DNA of 64,000 nt from an uncultured Oscillibacter sp. (lineage in GTDB: Bacteria > Bacillota > Clostridia > Oscillospirales > Oscillospiraceae). The notes under the pieces are model-generated. The model was not told the DNA's origin. It did not search any database and was given only the letters and a program-made list of their open reading frames with translations. The position numbers and the translations under genes were made by a program. Positions 51,548-60,433 of this stretch are shown piece by piece (position 1 is the first letter of the stretch; each line of letters opens with the position of its first letter). The DNA is taken from assembly GCA_910583785.1 (NCBI GenBank), contig CAJTZK010000002.1:1-64000 (forward strand), read 5' to 3'.

Positions 51548-52399
51548 ATGAATCTCTGCGACCGGGAAGTCCTCTGCGCCCTTCTGGGGCGGCACGGCTT
51601 CCACTTTTCCAAGTCCCTGGGGCAAAATTTCCTCACCGACCCCGCCATCCCGGCGGAGATCGCCGCTGCCTCCCAGGCGGGCCGGGACTGCGGCGTGCTG
51701 GAAATCGGGCCGGGCGTGGGGTGCCTGACGGCGGAGCTGGCGGAGCGGGCCGGGAAGGTGGTTTCCATCGAACTGGACCAAAAGCTCCTCCCCCTGCTGG
51801 CGGAGACCATGGCCCCCTACCCAAATGTTGAAATCGTCCCCGGGGACGCGCTGAAGCTGGACCTCGCCGCCCTGGCGGCGGAGAAATTTCGGGGCCTCCG
51901 GCCCCTGGTCTGCGCCAACCTCCCCTACAATATCACCACCCCTGTCCTGACGAAGCTGGTGGAGACCCCCTGCTTTGAGAGCATTACCGTCCTCCTCCAG
52001 AAGGAGGTGGCCCAGCGGCTGGCGGCCCGGCAGGGGTCCCCTGACGGCGGGGCCTTCACCCTCTGGCTCCAATACTTCATGGAGACGGAGCTCCTCTGCG
52101 AGGTTCCGGCGGCAAAATTCCTCCCCGCCCCCAAGGTGGACTCCGCCGTCCTCCGGTGCGTCCGGCGGGAGCGGCCCGCCGTGGAGGCGGAGGACGAGGC
52201 CTTTTTCTTCCGGGTGGTCCGGGGGGCCTTCCTGCTCCGGCGGAAGACCCTGGTGAACAGCCTTTCCGCCGCCCTCCCGGAATGGGGGAAGGAGCGGGTG
52301 CAGGCGGCTGTCGCGTCCTGCGGCCTGCCCCTCACCGTCCGGGGGGAGAGGCTGGCCCTGGAGGACTTTGCCCGCTTGGCGGCGGCACTTGCGAAATAA
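51548..52399 (+). CDS. rsmA: 16S rRNA dimethyladenosine transferase
   Basis: RsmA/KsgA dimethylates A1518 and A1519 near the 3' end of 16S rRNA and checks 30S assembly. This 283-aa protein has FHFSKSLGQNFLTDP at the start, SAM motif I (VLEIGPGVGCLT) and motif IV NLPYNITTPVL. The C-terminal helical domain is present and length is normal. I prefer ATG 51548, which begins MNLCDREVLCALLGRHGFHFS as in relatives; ATG 51518 would add ten residues and overlap the lipoprotein stop by 4 nt. mrnC follows at 10 nt. Confidence 0.95.
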   Translation: MNLCDREVLCALLGRHGFHFSKSLGQNFLTDPAIPAEIAAASQAGRDCGVLEIGPGVGCLTAELAERAGKVVSIELDQKLLPLLAETMAPYPNVEIVPGDALKLDLAALAAEKFRGLRPLVCANLPYNITTPVLTKLVETPCFESITVLLQKEVAQRLAARQGSPDGGAFTLWLQYFMETELLCEVPAAKFLPAPKVDSAVLRCVRRERPAVEAEDEAFFFRVVRGAFLLRRKTLVNSLSAALPEWGKERVQAAVASCGLPLTVRGERLALEDFARLAAALAK

Positions 52400-52409
52400 G
52401 GAGCGTACT

Positions 52410-52829
52410 ATGGAAAACTACTTTCAGCCCACCCTCCCCCGGGGGAGCATTTTGGAAATCAGCTCCATCGGCCTGGCCCACATGGGGGACGCGGTGTTTG
52501 AGCTACTGGTCCGCTCCTGGCTCTGCGCCCACGGCGGGGCCACGGGCCGGGGGATGCACCGGGCGGCGGTGGCCCTGGTCTGCGCCGAGTCCCAGGCGGA
52601 GAAGGCGGAGAAAATCCTCCCCCTTTTGACGGAGGAGGAACGGGCCGTCTTCCGCCGGGGGCGGAACGCCCAGGTCCACACCGTTCCCCACCACGCCAGC
52701 CGGGCCCAGTACAGCGGGGCCACGGCCCTGGAGGCCCTCCTGGGCTGGCTCTACCTCCAGGGGGAACGGGAGCGGATTAACCAGCTCTTTTGCATCATGA
52801 TGGAGGAGGAGGAAGTCCATGGCGATTGA
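52410..52829 (+). CDS. mrnC: Mini-ribonuclease III
   Basis: This 139-aa protein is a lone RNase III catalytic domain without a double-stranded RNA-binding domain. The catalytic Asp27 lies in LAHMGDAVFELLVRSW, and the later Glu in ALEALLGWLYL completes the site. MrnC matures 23S rRNA ends in Bacillus. It uses AAGGAG 6 nt before the ATG. It lies between rsmA and rqcH, overlapping rqcH by 11 nt; in Bacillus it follows cysS, so this context is different. Confidence 0.94.
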   Translation: MENYFQPTLPRGSILEISSIGLAHMGDAVFELLVRSWLCAHGGATGRGMHRAAVALVCAESQAEKAEKILPLLTEEERAVFRRGRNAQVHTVPHHASRAQYSGATALEALLGWLYLQGERERINQLFCIMMEEEEVHGD

Positions 52830-54558
52830 CGCGGTTTGCCTGCAAGCGGTGGTAGAGGAACTAAAGCCCCAGCTCCTGGGCCTCCGGGTGGACAAGGTCC
52901 AGCAGCCCGCCCGGGACCAGGCGGTCCTCCTCTTCCGGGGAAAGCGCCTGCTCCTGAACGCCGGGGCGGGAGCCCCCCGCCTGCAATTGACGGAACTCCC
53001 CCGGGACAACCCGGCGGAGCCCCCCATGTTCTGTATGCTCCTCCGGAAGCACCTCTCCGGGGCCCGGGTGGCGGGAATCACCCAGCCCCCCCTGGAGCGG
53101 CTGGTGCGCCTGGAATTCGACGCCTCCGACGAGCTGGGCCGGGCCGGGAAGCGGACCTTGGTGCTGGAGGCCATGGGCCGGAGGTCCAACCTGATCCTCC
53201 TGGACGGGGAGGACCGGGTGATTGACAGCCTCCGCCGGGTGGACGCGGACATGTCCGCCCAGCGCCAGGTCCTGCCGGGCCTCTTCTACCAGCCCCCGGC
53301 CTCCGCGGGGCGACTGCCCTTCCTGGAGGAGACGGAGGCGGGCTTTGCCGCCCGCTTTGCCTCCGCCCCGGCGGAGAAGTCCCTGGACGGCTTCCTGCTG
53401 GACCAGTACTTCGGCCTCTCCCCCCTCATGGCCCGGGAGCTGGCCTTCCGGGCCGCGGGGGATGTGGACGCCCGCCTCTTCCAGCTGGGGGGCCCCGGCC
53501 CCCTGTGGCGGGCCCTGGAGGACTTCTCCAGCCGGGTCCGGGAGAACCGCTTTACCCCCCTCTGCCTCCTTCGGGATGGCAAGCCCCTGGACTTCGCCTG
53601 CGTCCCCGTGGGCCAGTACGGCGGAGCGGCGGAGTGCGTGGCCTATCCCAGCTTCTCCGCCCTGCTGGACGCCTTCTACGCCGCCCGGGAGCGGCAGGAG
53701 CGGGCCCGCCAGCGGGGGGCGGACCTTCTCCGGGCGGCCTCCACGGCCCGGGACCGCCTCCGGCGGAAGCTGGCCCTCCAGGAGAAGGAGTACGCCGCCA
53801 CCCAGGACCGGGACCAGCTCCGCGTCCGGGGGGACCTGATCACCGCCAGCCTCTATCGGATGGAGCGGGGCCAGTCCCGGCTGGAGTGCGAGAACTATTA
53901 CGAGGACAACGCCCCGGTCTCCATTCCCCTGGACCCCCTGCTGACCCCCCAGCAGAACGCCGCCAAGTACTACAAGCGCTACGCCAAGGCCAAGACGGCG
54001 GAGAAATACCTCCGGGAGCAGATGGACCTGGCCAAGCGGGACCTGGAGTACCTGGAGAGCGTCCTGGCGGAGATCGCCCAGGCGGAGACGGAGGCAGACT
54101 ACCTGGACATCCGGGCCGAGCTCCGGGAGGCGGGCTTCCTAAAAAAGCAGGGCAAGGGCAAAAAGGAGAAATCCCGGCCCGCCGCCCCTTGGGAGTTCCG
54201 CACGTCCTCCGGCCTCCGGGTGCTGGTGGGCCGGAACAACCGCCAGAACGACAAGCTGACCCTGAAGGATGCGGACCGCCGGGACCTCTGGTTCCACACC
54301 CAGAAGATCCACGGCTCCCATGTCATCCTCCGCTGCGCCGGGCAGTCCCCCACGGAGGAGGACGTGGCCCAGGCGGCCCTTCTGGCGGCCTGGTTCTCCC
54401 AGGCCCGGGAGAGCGGGAACGTTCCCGTGGATTTCACAGAGGTCCGGAATGTAAAAAAGCCCTCGGGAGGCCGTCCGGGCATGGTGGTCTACAACACCTG
54501 CCGCACCCTCCGCGTCACGCCGGAGGAAGCGGCGGTGGAGCGGCTGCGGGTGAAATAG
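52819..54558 (+). CDS. rqcH: RqcH/NFACT-family ribosome quality control protein
   Basis: This 579-aa protein is the bacterial Rqc2/NEMF homologue that binds stalled 50S-peptidyl-tRNA and adds C-terminal alanine tails. An N-terminal NFACT-N domain starts MAIDAVCLQAVVEELKPQLLGLRVDKVQQ, two coiled coils lie at ~290-320 and ~390-440, and NFACT-R at the C-terminus has DLWFHTQKIHGSHVIL. Older names are fibronectin-binding protein FbpA. GGAGGAGG precedes the ATG, and it overlaps mrnC by 11 nt. Confidence 0.95.
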   Translation: MAIDAVCLQAVVEELKPQLLGLRVDKVQQPARDQAVLLFRGKRLLLNAGAGAPRLQLTELPRDNPAEPPMFCMLLRKHLSGARVAGITQPPLERLVRLEFDASDELGRAGKRTLVLEAMGRRSNLILLDGEDRVIDSLRRVDADMSAQRQVLPGLFYQPPASAGRLPFLEETEAGFAARFASAPAEKSLDGFLLDQYFGLSPLMARELAFRAAGDVDARLFQLGGPGPLWRALEDFSSRVRENRFTPLCLLRDGKPLDFACVPVGQYGGAAECVAYPSFSALLDAFYAARERQERARQRGADLLRAASTARDRLRRKLALQEKEYAATQDRDQLRVRGDLITASLYRMERGQSRLECENYYEDNAPVSIPLDPLLTPQQNAAKYYKRYAKAKTAEKYLREQMDLAKRDLEYLESVLAEIAQAETEADYLDIRAELREAGFLKKQGKGKKEKSRPAAPWEFRTSSGLRVLVGRNNRQNDKLTLKDADRRDLWFHTQKIHGSHVILRCAGQSPTEEDVAQAALLAAWFSQARESGNVPVDFTEVRNVKKPSGGRPGMVVYNTCRTLRVTPEEAAVERLRVK

Positions 54559-54603
54559 GGGACCCTCCGGGGAAGCGCGGCCTCCCGCCATGCCCGCCGC
54601 CTG

Positions 54604-54633
54604 TTGACACGGTATGGCACCTTCCGTTACAAT
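54604..54633 (+). promoter_or_regulatory. Consensus sigma-A promoter for the dnaD-dnaI operon
   Basis: TTGACA (54604-54609), 18-nt spacer, TACAAT (54628-54633). Confidence 0.88.
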
Positions 54634-54665
54634 ATAACCATATAAGAAAGAAAGGAGGCGCTCCT

Positions 54666-55592
54666 ATGCCCAGCGTCCTTGTCCATGCCCCCGACGATCC
54701 CGTTACCCTCTCCCCCCAGGCGGTGAAGCGCCTCCTGGAACGGGGGGACGGGGACGCCGCCCTCCTCTACCTGGCCCTGCTGCGCCGCCGGGGGGGCGTA
54801 CCTCCCCGTTCCCTGGCGGGGGAGCTCCGCTGGGACAAGGGACGCATCGAGGCGGCGGAGGCCTCCCTCCGGGACCTGGGGCTCATCGCCCCCCAGAGCC
54901 CCCCGCCGGAGCCCGCCGATGAGCCCCCCTCCTACCAGCAGGGCGAGGTGGCCGGGAAGCTGGAGGAAAGCGCCGATTTCCGCCGCCTCACCGCCGAGGT
55001 GGAGCGGAAGCTGGGCAAACGGCTCACTACGGCGGACCTCTCCGCCCTCTTGGGATTGTACGACTACCTGGGGCTCCCCTCCGACGTGATCTACCTCCTG
55101 GTGTGCCACTGTGCGGAGCGGACCGCCGCCCGCTTCGGCCCGGGGCGGAAGCCCACCCTCCGCCAGATCGAGCGGGAGGGCTACGCCTGGGCCCGGCGGG
55201 GCATCGACACCCAGGCCGCCGCCGCCGGGTACCTCCGGGACTACGCCCGGAAGCGGGAGGCCGTCCCGGCCTACATGCGGGCTCTCCGCCTGGGGGAGCG
55301 TCCCCCGGTGCGGGAGGAGGAGAGCTACCTCCTCCAGTGGCTGGAGTGGGGCTTTTCCCCGGAGGCTGCGGCCCTGGCCTATGAAAAGACGGTCCTCAAG
55401 TGCCACGAGTTCAAGTGGAGCTACTGCAACGGCATCCTCCGCCGCTGGCACGAGGCGGGGCTCCACGCCGTGGAGGAAATCGAGGCGGGGGACAAGCGTC
55501 CCGCCCCCGCGCCGCCGGGGGCCCCCGCCGGAGGCGGAGCGGGCAACGCCTGGATGCGCAAATACATTCAACAGAGGAGAAAGGAGCCGTGA
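54666..55592 (+). CDS. DnaD-domain protein
   Basis: This 308-aa protein carries an N-terminal winged-helix-like part (VLVHAPDDPVTLSPQAVKRLLERGD, then a ~30-residue HTH-like stretch) and a DnaD C-domain (LTTADLSALLGLYDYLGLPSDVIYLLVCHC, then GYAWARRGIDTQAAAAGYLRD) near 135-205, with a second similar DnaD-like block near 215-270 (SYLLQWLEWGFSPEAAALAYE). DnaD acts in replication restart and helicase loading. AAGGAGG precedes the ATG; the DnaI-like gene follows at 4 nt, matching a known replication-initiation pairing in Firmicutes. Confidence 0.92.
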   Translation: MPSVLVHAPDDPVTLSPQAVKRLLERGDGDAALLYLALLRRRGGVPPRSLAGELRWDKGRIEAAEASLRDLGLIAPQSPPPEPADEPPSYQQGEVAGKLEESADFRRLTAEVERKLGKRLTTADLSALLGLYDYLGLPSDVIYLLVCHCAERTAARFGPGRKPTLRQIEREGYAWARRGIDTQAAAAGYLRDYARKREAVPAYMRALRLGERPPVREEESYLLQWLEWGFSPEAAALAYEKTVLKCHEFKWSYCNGILRRWHEAGLHAVEEIEAGDKRPAPAPPGAPAGGGAGNAWMRKYIQQRRKEP

Positions 55593-55595
55593 GCC

Positions 55596-56591
55596 ATGGC
55601 CTATGATGGGAAAATCCTCCGCCGGGCCCTCCAGCGGTTCGAGGAGGACAAGCGGGCCCGGGAGGCCCGGGCCCGGGACCGCCGGGAAGCCGTCTTCCGC
55701 CGCCAGCCCCGGCTCCGGGAGATCGACGCGGAGTTCCGGGCCACCATGAGCCGCATCCTCTCCACCGCCCTGCGGCAGGGAACGGACCCCCGGGCGGCGG
55801 TAGAGGCCCTGAAAAAACAGAACCTGGGCCTCCAGGAGGAGCGGAAGCTGCTTCTGGGGGACCTGGGCCTCCCGGCGGACTGCCTGGAGGACAAGCCCGC
55901 CTGCCCCCTCTGCCAGGACAGCGGCTGGCGGGGGGGCCGGATGTGCCGCTGCCTGAAGGCCTACTGCGCCCGGGAGCAGCAGAAGGAGCTCAGCCGGATG
56001 CTGGACCTGGGGAACCAGAGCTTTGAGACCTTCTCCCTGGAGTGGTACAGCCAGGCGGAGGACCCGGCCCTGGGAGTCTCCCCCCGGGAGAATATGGACT
56101 GGATTTACCGGACCTGCAAGCGATACGCCGCCGCCTTCGGCCCGGGGAGCGGGAACCTGCTCCTCACTGGGGACCCGGGGCTGGGGAAGACCTTCCTCTC
56201 CGCCGCCATCGCCCGGGAGGCCAGCGAGGAGGGCTTCTCCGTGGTCTATGATACCGCCGCCCACATCTTCGACCGCTTCGAGGCCCGGAAGTTCGGCCGG
56301 GAGGCGGGGGAGGCCGTGGAGGCCGACGTGGACCGGGTGGTGGACTGCGACCTGCTGATCCTGGACGACCTGGGGACGGAGCTCACCACCCCCTTTGTCC
56401 AGAGCGCCCTCTACAGCATCGTCAACGGCCGCATCGTGGACCGCCGGGCCACAATCCTCAGCACGAACCTGAAGCTGGACGAGCTGGCCCGCCGCTACGC
56501 GCCCCAGACGGTCTCCCGGATCGAGGGGGAGTACCAGGTGCTGCCCTTCTTCGGGGAGGACATCCGGCGTCTGAAAAAGGAACGGGGCTAG
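55596..56591 (+). CDS. dnaI: DnaI/DnaC-like helicase loader ATPase
   Basis: This 331-aa AAA+ protein loads the replicative helicase. The N-terminal part has a zinc-finger-like set (ACPLCQDSGWRGGRMCRCLKAYC, ~100-125). Walker A is LLTGDPGLGKT (~188-198), Walker B LLILDDLGTE (~250) and an Arg-finger-type region follows. Its order after a DnaD-domain gene supports the call. GAGGAAAGG-like site lies before ATG 55596 within the previous gene's end. It ends in a converging gene pair with the VTT protein. Confidence 0.9.
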   Translation: MAYDGKILRRALQRFEEDKRAREARARDRREAVFRRQPRLREIDAEFRATMSRILSTALRQGTDPRAAVEALKKQNLGLQEERKLLLGDLGLPADCLEDKPACPLCQDSGWRGGRMCRCLKAYCAREQQKELSRMLDLGNQSFETFSLEWYSQAEDPALGVSPRENMDWIYRTCKRYAAAFGPGSGNLLLTGDPGLGKTFLSAAIAREASEEGFSVVYDTAAHIFDRFEARKFGREAGEAVEADVDRVVDCDLLILDDLGTELTTPFVQSALYSIVNGRIVDRRATILSTNLKLDELARRYAPQTVSRIEGEYQVLPFFGEDIRRLKKERG

Positions 56592-56595
56592 GGGC

Positions 56596-57222
56596 CTACT
56601 CCGCCGCCCATTCCCGGCCCCACACCGCCAGGGCCGCTCCCGTCAGGGCCCAGCCGAACACGCAGGAGGCCCAGAAGCGCGCCCCTCCAAGGTCCCACAG
56701 GGCCGCTCCCAGCGCCGTGGCGGACAACACCCGGGGGAAGCTGCCCAGCAGCCCCCCGGCGAAATAGGCCCGCCAGGGTGTTCCCGCCGCCCCCAGCCAG
56801 AGGCTCACCAGCTCCGTGGGCAGGACGCCCGCCAGGCGCAGGAGGAACACCTCCCGCCCTCCCGCCGGGCCCGCCCCCAGGGCCGCCAGCCGGGGATGCC
56901 GGGCGGTTAGGTCCTCCAGGGCCCCCCGCTTCTGCCGCCCCATGAGATAGGGCCCCGCCTGGGCCGCCGCCGCGCCACAGAGGTTCGTTCCCAGGGCCAG
57001 GGGGAAGGGGAGTACCAGCCCCGCCGCCGCGGCCAGGGCCGTGACGGGCAGGGCCGCCGTCAGGCCCTTGAGGGCGTACAGCCCCAGCAGGGCCAGGGCC
57101 GCCAGCCAGGACTGTCCCGGCGTCCAGGCGGCGGCGCGCTCCGGCCGCAGGGCGGCCCGGCAGGACCAGGACGCCAGGCCCAGCAGGGCCCATACCAAGA
57201 GAGAAAGCAGGCGTTTTTTCAA
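56596..57222 (-). CDS. VTT-domain (DedA/TVP38-like) membrane protein, TTG start
   Basis: This 208-aa membrane protein has about five helices and a VTT-type core: LPVTALAAAAGLVLPFPLALGTNLCGAAAAQAGPYLMGR, then FLLRLAGVLPTELVSLWLGAAGTPWRAYFAGGLLG. TVP38/TMEM64 and DedA proteins are linked to lipid scrambling or flipping of undecaprenyl phosphate. I choose a TTG at 57222, five nt after AAGGAGGG; no ATG gives a sensible N-terminus until much further upstream. A second open frame over the same DNA is a shadow. Confidence 0.8.
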   Translation of the reverse strand: MKKRLLSLLVWALLGLASWSCRAALRPERAAAWTPGQSWLAALALLGLYALKGLTAALPVTALAAAAGLVLPFPLALGTNLCGAAAAQAGPYLMGRQKRGALEDLTARHPRLAALGAGPAGGREVFLLRLAGVLPTELVSLWLGAAGTPWRAYFAGGLLGSFPRVLSATALGAALWDLGGARFWASCVFGWALTGAALAVWGREWAAE

Positions 57223-57274
57223 GAGGGCCCTCCTTTTCTGCCATGCGTTTGGATGGCAGCGGTAGTATGCCCCA

Positions 57275-57310
57275 AAAAAGCAGCCCGTGCCAGAGCACGG
57301 GCTGCTTTTT
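57275..57310 (-). terminator. Terminator of the VanW gene
   Basis: AAAAAGCAGCCCGTGC pairs with GCACGGGCTGCTTTTT around a 4-nt loop, just after the VanW stop codon. Confidence 0.9.
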
Positions 57311-57314
57311 ACGC

Positions 57315-59126
57315 TCATTCTTCCGAGGGGGGAATTACCACGATGGCCGGGGGCTCCGCTGGTTCCACGGGAGTCTCCGGTCCGGCGGGAATCTCCGCCG
57401 GGCCAGTGGCGGGGACACTGGGCTCCTGCGCGCCGGAGGGCGGCGCGGGCTCCTGCTCCGGCGGCGCAGCGGGGATGCCCGGGGCCGTGCCGGAGGCCTC
57501 CGGGGCCTCTTCCTTCGGGGGGCCCACCAGGACCAGGCGGTCCCGGTGCTTGTAGTCGCTGGTGTCCTCCACGTCGCTGGAAATCAGGTTCCCGCTGCCG
57601 TCAAAGAGGTTCCGGTAGGTTTTCACCCGGTACCCGGTGTAGGGGGTCACCTTCACCTGCCGCTGGCCCGGGGCCAGGGAAGGGTCCAGCTGCTCCACTT
57701 CCTCAAAGGGGGTGGTGGACAGGGTCTCGTAGGTCATCTTCACCGACAGGTCATCGGTCTTGGTGCCCCAGAGCTGGACGGTGAGGTAGGCCTTGTCGTA
57801 CTTTGCCACGATCTTGATGGGGTATTTGGTGTTGTTGGTGAACTTGTAATCCGGCCCGCCCCAGGACACCGTGGCGTCCATGCCCCGGGTGATGTAAGCG
57901 GGGATATAGCGGTGGGCGTAACGCTCGGTGATTTCCATGTTGGACAGCAGGCAGGCGTAATACAGGGTGGAGGAGGGCTGGCACACGCCGCCGCCGATCT
58001 CGTCCACCGTTTCCCCCTGGACGTAGGCGGGAGCGGCCTTGTAGCCCTTGGCTTCCGTCCGCTGGCCCACGGTCTCGTTGTAGGAGAACAGGTCCCCGCT
58101 GTTCATCACCGTCCCGTCGAAGGCGGCGGAGGCCAGCTTCACGTTGCTGACCCGGGCGGCGGTGCCCCCCACGTGGGTAGTGCACTCCCCCAGCAGGTCC
58201 CGGAAGAGGACGGACTTCAGCTCCTCCGCCGTGATCTCCGGTTCCTGGATGTCGGCGGGAACGGAGACCGTCTCCCCGGGGGCGGCGGCGGTGAGGAGCC
58301 GCTGGGCGGAGACGGTGTCAAAAGAGGCCCCCCGCTTCTCCGGCAGGATGCCCCCGGTCTCCTTGTCGTACCGGGCGTTTTCCATCTCGCCGGACACGGC
58401 CTCGTGGACCGCCTGGATGGACAGGGGCTGGGCGGCCTGGGTAGTGACGTCCACCCAGACCTCGGTCCCGCCGCTGGCGGCGGCGCTCTCCAGGGCCAGG
58501 GCCAGGCCCTCCTGGCCCACGGAGCGGCCGTTAGCCTCCTTAGTCAGCAGGATTTCGTCTTCCAGTACCGTGAAGCTGCCGTCGGCTGGGTCCAGGGCCA
58601 GGGCCTCCGCCAGCGCGGCGACGCCCTCCTGGAAGACCGCTTCGTCCCGGTCCTGGGGCGCCAGGCCGTCCTCCCCGCCGTCGGTGAGGATGGACAGCAC
58701 CCGGGCCCCCCGGCTGAGGAAGGGGGCGGCGGCCTGCTGGTCAAAATACCGCTGGGCAATGCCCGGACAGCGCTCGGCGGTGTAGCCCAATTCCCCCAGG
58801 GTGATGGAAGCCCCCCCGGCGCCGGGGAGCCAGCCCTCTTCCTCCGCAGTCTGGATGGGGGAGACGGAAAGGGTCCGCCCCGGCAGGGACCCGGCCAATA
58901 CCTGGCCCGCCTGTTCCACCGTGAGGCCCCCTACGTTCACGCCGCTGATGGTCTCCTTGGGGTAGAAAGTGGTCCGGGAGCCCGCCCAGGCGCAGAGCCC
59001 GGCGTAGCCAGCCGCCATGATGGCGGCGGTCAGGGCCAGGGCGGCCAGCACCGGGGCGGCGGAGGCTTTCTTCACCCGCGCGCCAGCGGAGGCCGCCGCT
59101 TTGACTTCATTTGTCTGTTGTCCCAT
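57315..59126 (-). CDS. VanW-family protein with PG-binding and G5 domains
   Basis: This 603-aa protein has an N-terminal anchor helix (VLAALALTAAIMAAGYAGL, ~27-47). YoaR-like peptidoglycan-binding regions follow (KETISGVNVGGLTVEQAGQVLA near 58). The VanW domain (GDLFSYNETVGQRT..., VDEIGGGVCQPSSTLYYACLLSNMEITERYAHRY) spans ~340-450. A G5-like domain precedes the tail, which is rich in Pro, Glu and Ala. VanW is found in vancomycin clusters but its role is unknown; relatives are common in Clostridia walls. AAGGAGGG lies 5 nt before ATG 59126; an earlier Met is not supported. Confidence 0.9.
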   Translation of the reverse strand: MGQQTNEVKAAASAGARVKKASAAPVLAALALTAAIMAAGYAGLCAWAGSRTTFYPKETISGVNVGGLTVEQAGQVLAGSLPGRTLSVSPIQTAEEEGWLPGAGGASITLGELGYTAERCPGIAQRYFDQQAAAPFLSRGARVLSILTDGGEDGLAPQDRDEAVFQEGVAALAEALALDPADGSFTVLEDEILLTKEANGRSVGQEGLALALESAAASGGTEVWVDVTTQAAQPLSIQAVHEAVSGEMENARYDKETGGILPEKRGASFDTVSAQRLLTAAAPGETVSVPADIQEPEITAEELKSVLFRDLLGECTTHVGGTAARVSNVKLASAAFDGTVMNSGDLFSYNETVGQRTEAKGYKAAPAYVQGETVDEIGGGVCQPSSTLYYACLLSNMEITERYAHRYIPAYITRGMDATVSWGGPDYKFTNNTKYPIKIVAKYDKAYLTVQLWGTKTDDLSVKMTYETLSTTPFEEVEQLDPSLAPGQRQVKVTPYTGYRVKTYRNLFDGSGNLISSDVEDTSDYKHRDRLVLVGPPKEEAPEASGTAPGIPAAPPEQEPAPPSGAQEPSVPATGPAEIPAGPETPVEPAEPPAIVVIPPSEE

Positions 59127-59226
59127 GAAGCCCTCCTTTTTGGCCCCCACACAGGGCCGTTTCTCTCTTTGGGTATTTTAACACAGATTTTCGGAAAAAG
59201 TGATTACAATATAGTAACAAGAATGG

Positions 59227-60033
59227 CTATCCCCCGGCGGCCCCGGTTCCCGGCCTCCGGGGAATCCGGATGGTCATGACGATCTCCTCCTCCGTGTCCT
59301 CCCGGAGGCACTTGGCCTCCACCCCCGCCTCCCGGACGATGCGGAGCCCCCGGTCTACGCTGTTTAAAAACAGGCGCACGTCTTTTAAAATGTACGTCCG
59401 GCGCCCCGCCGGGGCCGCCGTCTGGAGCTCCTGGAGCCGCCGCTCCACGTACTGCTCCGTCTGGGCCACGTTCCAGCCCCGCTCCGCCGCCCGGCGGGCG
59501 GCGGCCAGCCGCTCCTCCTCGTCCTCCAGCCGAAGGAGGGCCCGGGCGTGGCGCTCCGTCAGCCCCTTCTCCAGCAAAAGCGCCTGGCAGGCTGGGGAGA
59601 GGCGGAGAAGCCGCAGCTTGTTGGCCACTGCCGAGGCGGACCTCCCCAGCTGGGCCGCGGCCTCCTCCTGGGTTGCGCCGCTGGACCGGAGATAGTCCGC
59701 GATGGCCACGGCCTCCTCAAAGTAGTGGAGGTCCTGCCTCTGTAAATTTTCCACCAACGCCAGCAGGGCGGACTCCCGCTCGTCCACCTCCGCCTCCACG
59801 CAGGGCACCGCCGTCAGGCCCGCCAGCCTCGCCGCCCGGAGCCGCCGCTCTCCCGCCACCAGTTCCCAGCCGCCGGGCCTCCGCCGGACCACCAGGGGCT
59901 GCACCACCCCGTGCCGCCGGATGGACGCCGCCAGCTCCCGCAGGGCTCCCTCGTCAAACAGCCGCCGGGGCTGGCGGGGGTTGGGGCGGATGGATTCCAC
60001 CTCCAGCCGCAGCACCCGCTTTTCCTCTCCCAT
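59227..60033 (-). CDS. noc: ParB/Noc-family DNA-binding protein
   Basis: This 268-aa protein has an N-terminal ParB domain (VESIRPNPRQPRRLFDEGALRELAASIRRHGVVQPLVVR; GERRLRAARLAG) that binds CTP in family members, and an HTH region (QEEAAAQLGRSASAVANKLRLLRL). The length and the lack of an adjacent parA suggest Noc (nucleoid occlusion) more than Spo0J/ParB; the difference cannot be settled by eye. No parS-like palindrome was noticed nearby. GGAGGCGG precedes ATG 60033. It diverges from a 49-aa gene. Confidence 0.8.
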   Translation of the reverse strand: MGEEKRVLRLEVESIRPNPRQPRRLFDEGALRELAASIRRHGVVQPLVVRRRPGGWELVAGERRLRAARLAGLTAVPCVEAEVDERESALLALVENLQRQDLHYFEEAVAIADYLRSSGATQEEAAAQLGRSASAVANKLRLLRLSPACQALLLEKGLTERHARALLRLEDEEERLAAARRAAERGWNVAQTEQYVERRLQELQTAAPAGRRTYILKDVRLFLNSVDRGLRIVREAGVEAKCLREDTEEEIVMTIRIPRRPGTGAAGG

Positions 60034-60118
60034 GGGACCGCCTCCTTCCAATTTGTCCCATTCTACCGGAACGGCCACGAGAAACCATGGGGAATCTGTC
60101 GGCGGAGGGAAATACAGC

Positions 60119-60147
60119 TTGCGCCGGGGCGGAAAAGCCAGTATAAT
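60119..60147 (+). promoter_or_regulatory. Sigma-A promoter for the 49-aa gene
   Basis: TTGCGC (60119-60124), 17-nt spacer, TATAAT (60142-60147). Transcription would begin at about 60154, leaving only ~15 nt before the ATG, just enough for the AAGGAGGT site. Confidence 0.75.
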
Positions 60148-60168
60148 AGTTGCAAGGAGGTGCTGTTC

Positions 60169-60318
60169 ATGGGTACTGAAAAAGAGCGCAAGGACACGCA
60201 GAAGGCTTTGTTGTACGATCTCCGCCTGATTTTCAGCACCGGGGAGAAGGAGGATTACACAAAGCAGGAAATCCTGGAGCTGCTGGATAAAATCGCCCTG
60301 GCCAAGGACCAGGAGTAA
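60169..60318 (+). CDS. Small acidic/basic helical protein of unknown function (49 aa)
   Basis: This 49-aa protein is highly charged (MGTEKERKDTQKALLYDLRLI) with a predicted helical body and no Cys. AAGGAGGT lies 7 nt before the ATG, and it has its own promoter and a strong terminator, which argues that it is a real gene. No known domain was recognised. Confidence 0.72.
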   Translation: MGTEKERKDTQKALLYDLRLIFSTGEKEDYTKQEILELLDKIALAKDQE

Positions 60319-60328
60319 AGAGCCGAAG

Positions 60329-60361
60329 GGCCCGGCGGGAGTTTCCCGCCGGGCCCTTCTC
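60329..60361. terminator. Terminator after the 49-aa gene
   Basis: GGGCCCGGCGGGA and TCCCGCCGGGCCC around GTT, followed by TTCTCGCTTCTC. Confidence 0.85.
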
Positions 60362-60433
60362 GCTTCTCTTCTTTTCATCCGGGACAAAAGGCTTCGCGCC
60401 CGGCGGAGACTGGCGCTCCGCCCAGGGGGCCGC

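Noticed and set aside
57243..59279. A 678-codon plus-strand open frame opposite the VanW gene.
   Set aside because: Antisense shadow; no ribosome binding site and composition typical of reversed GC-rich coding DNA.
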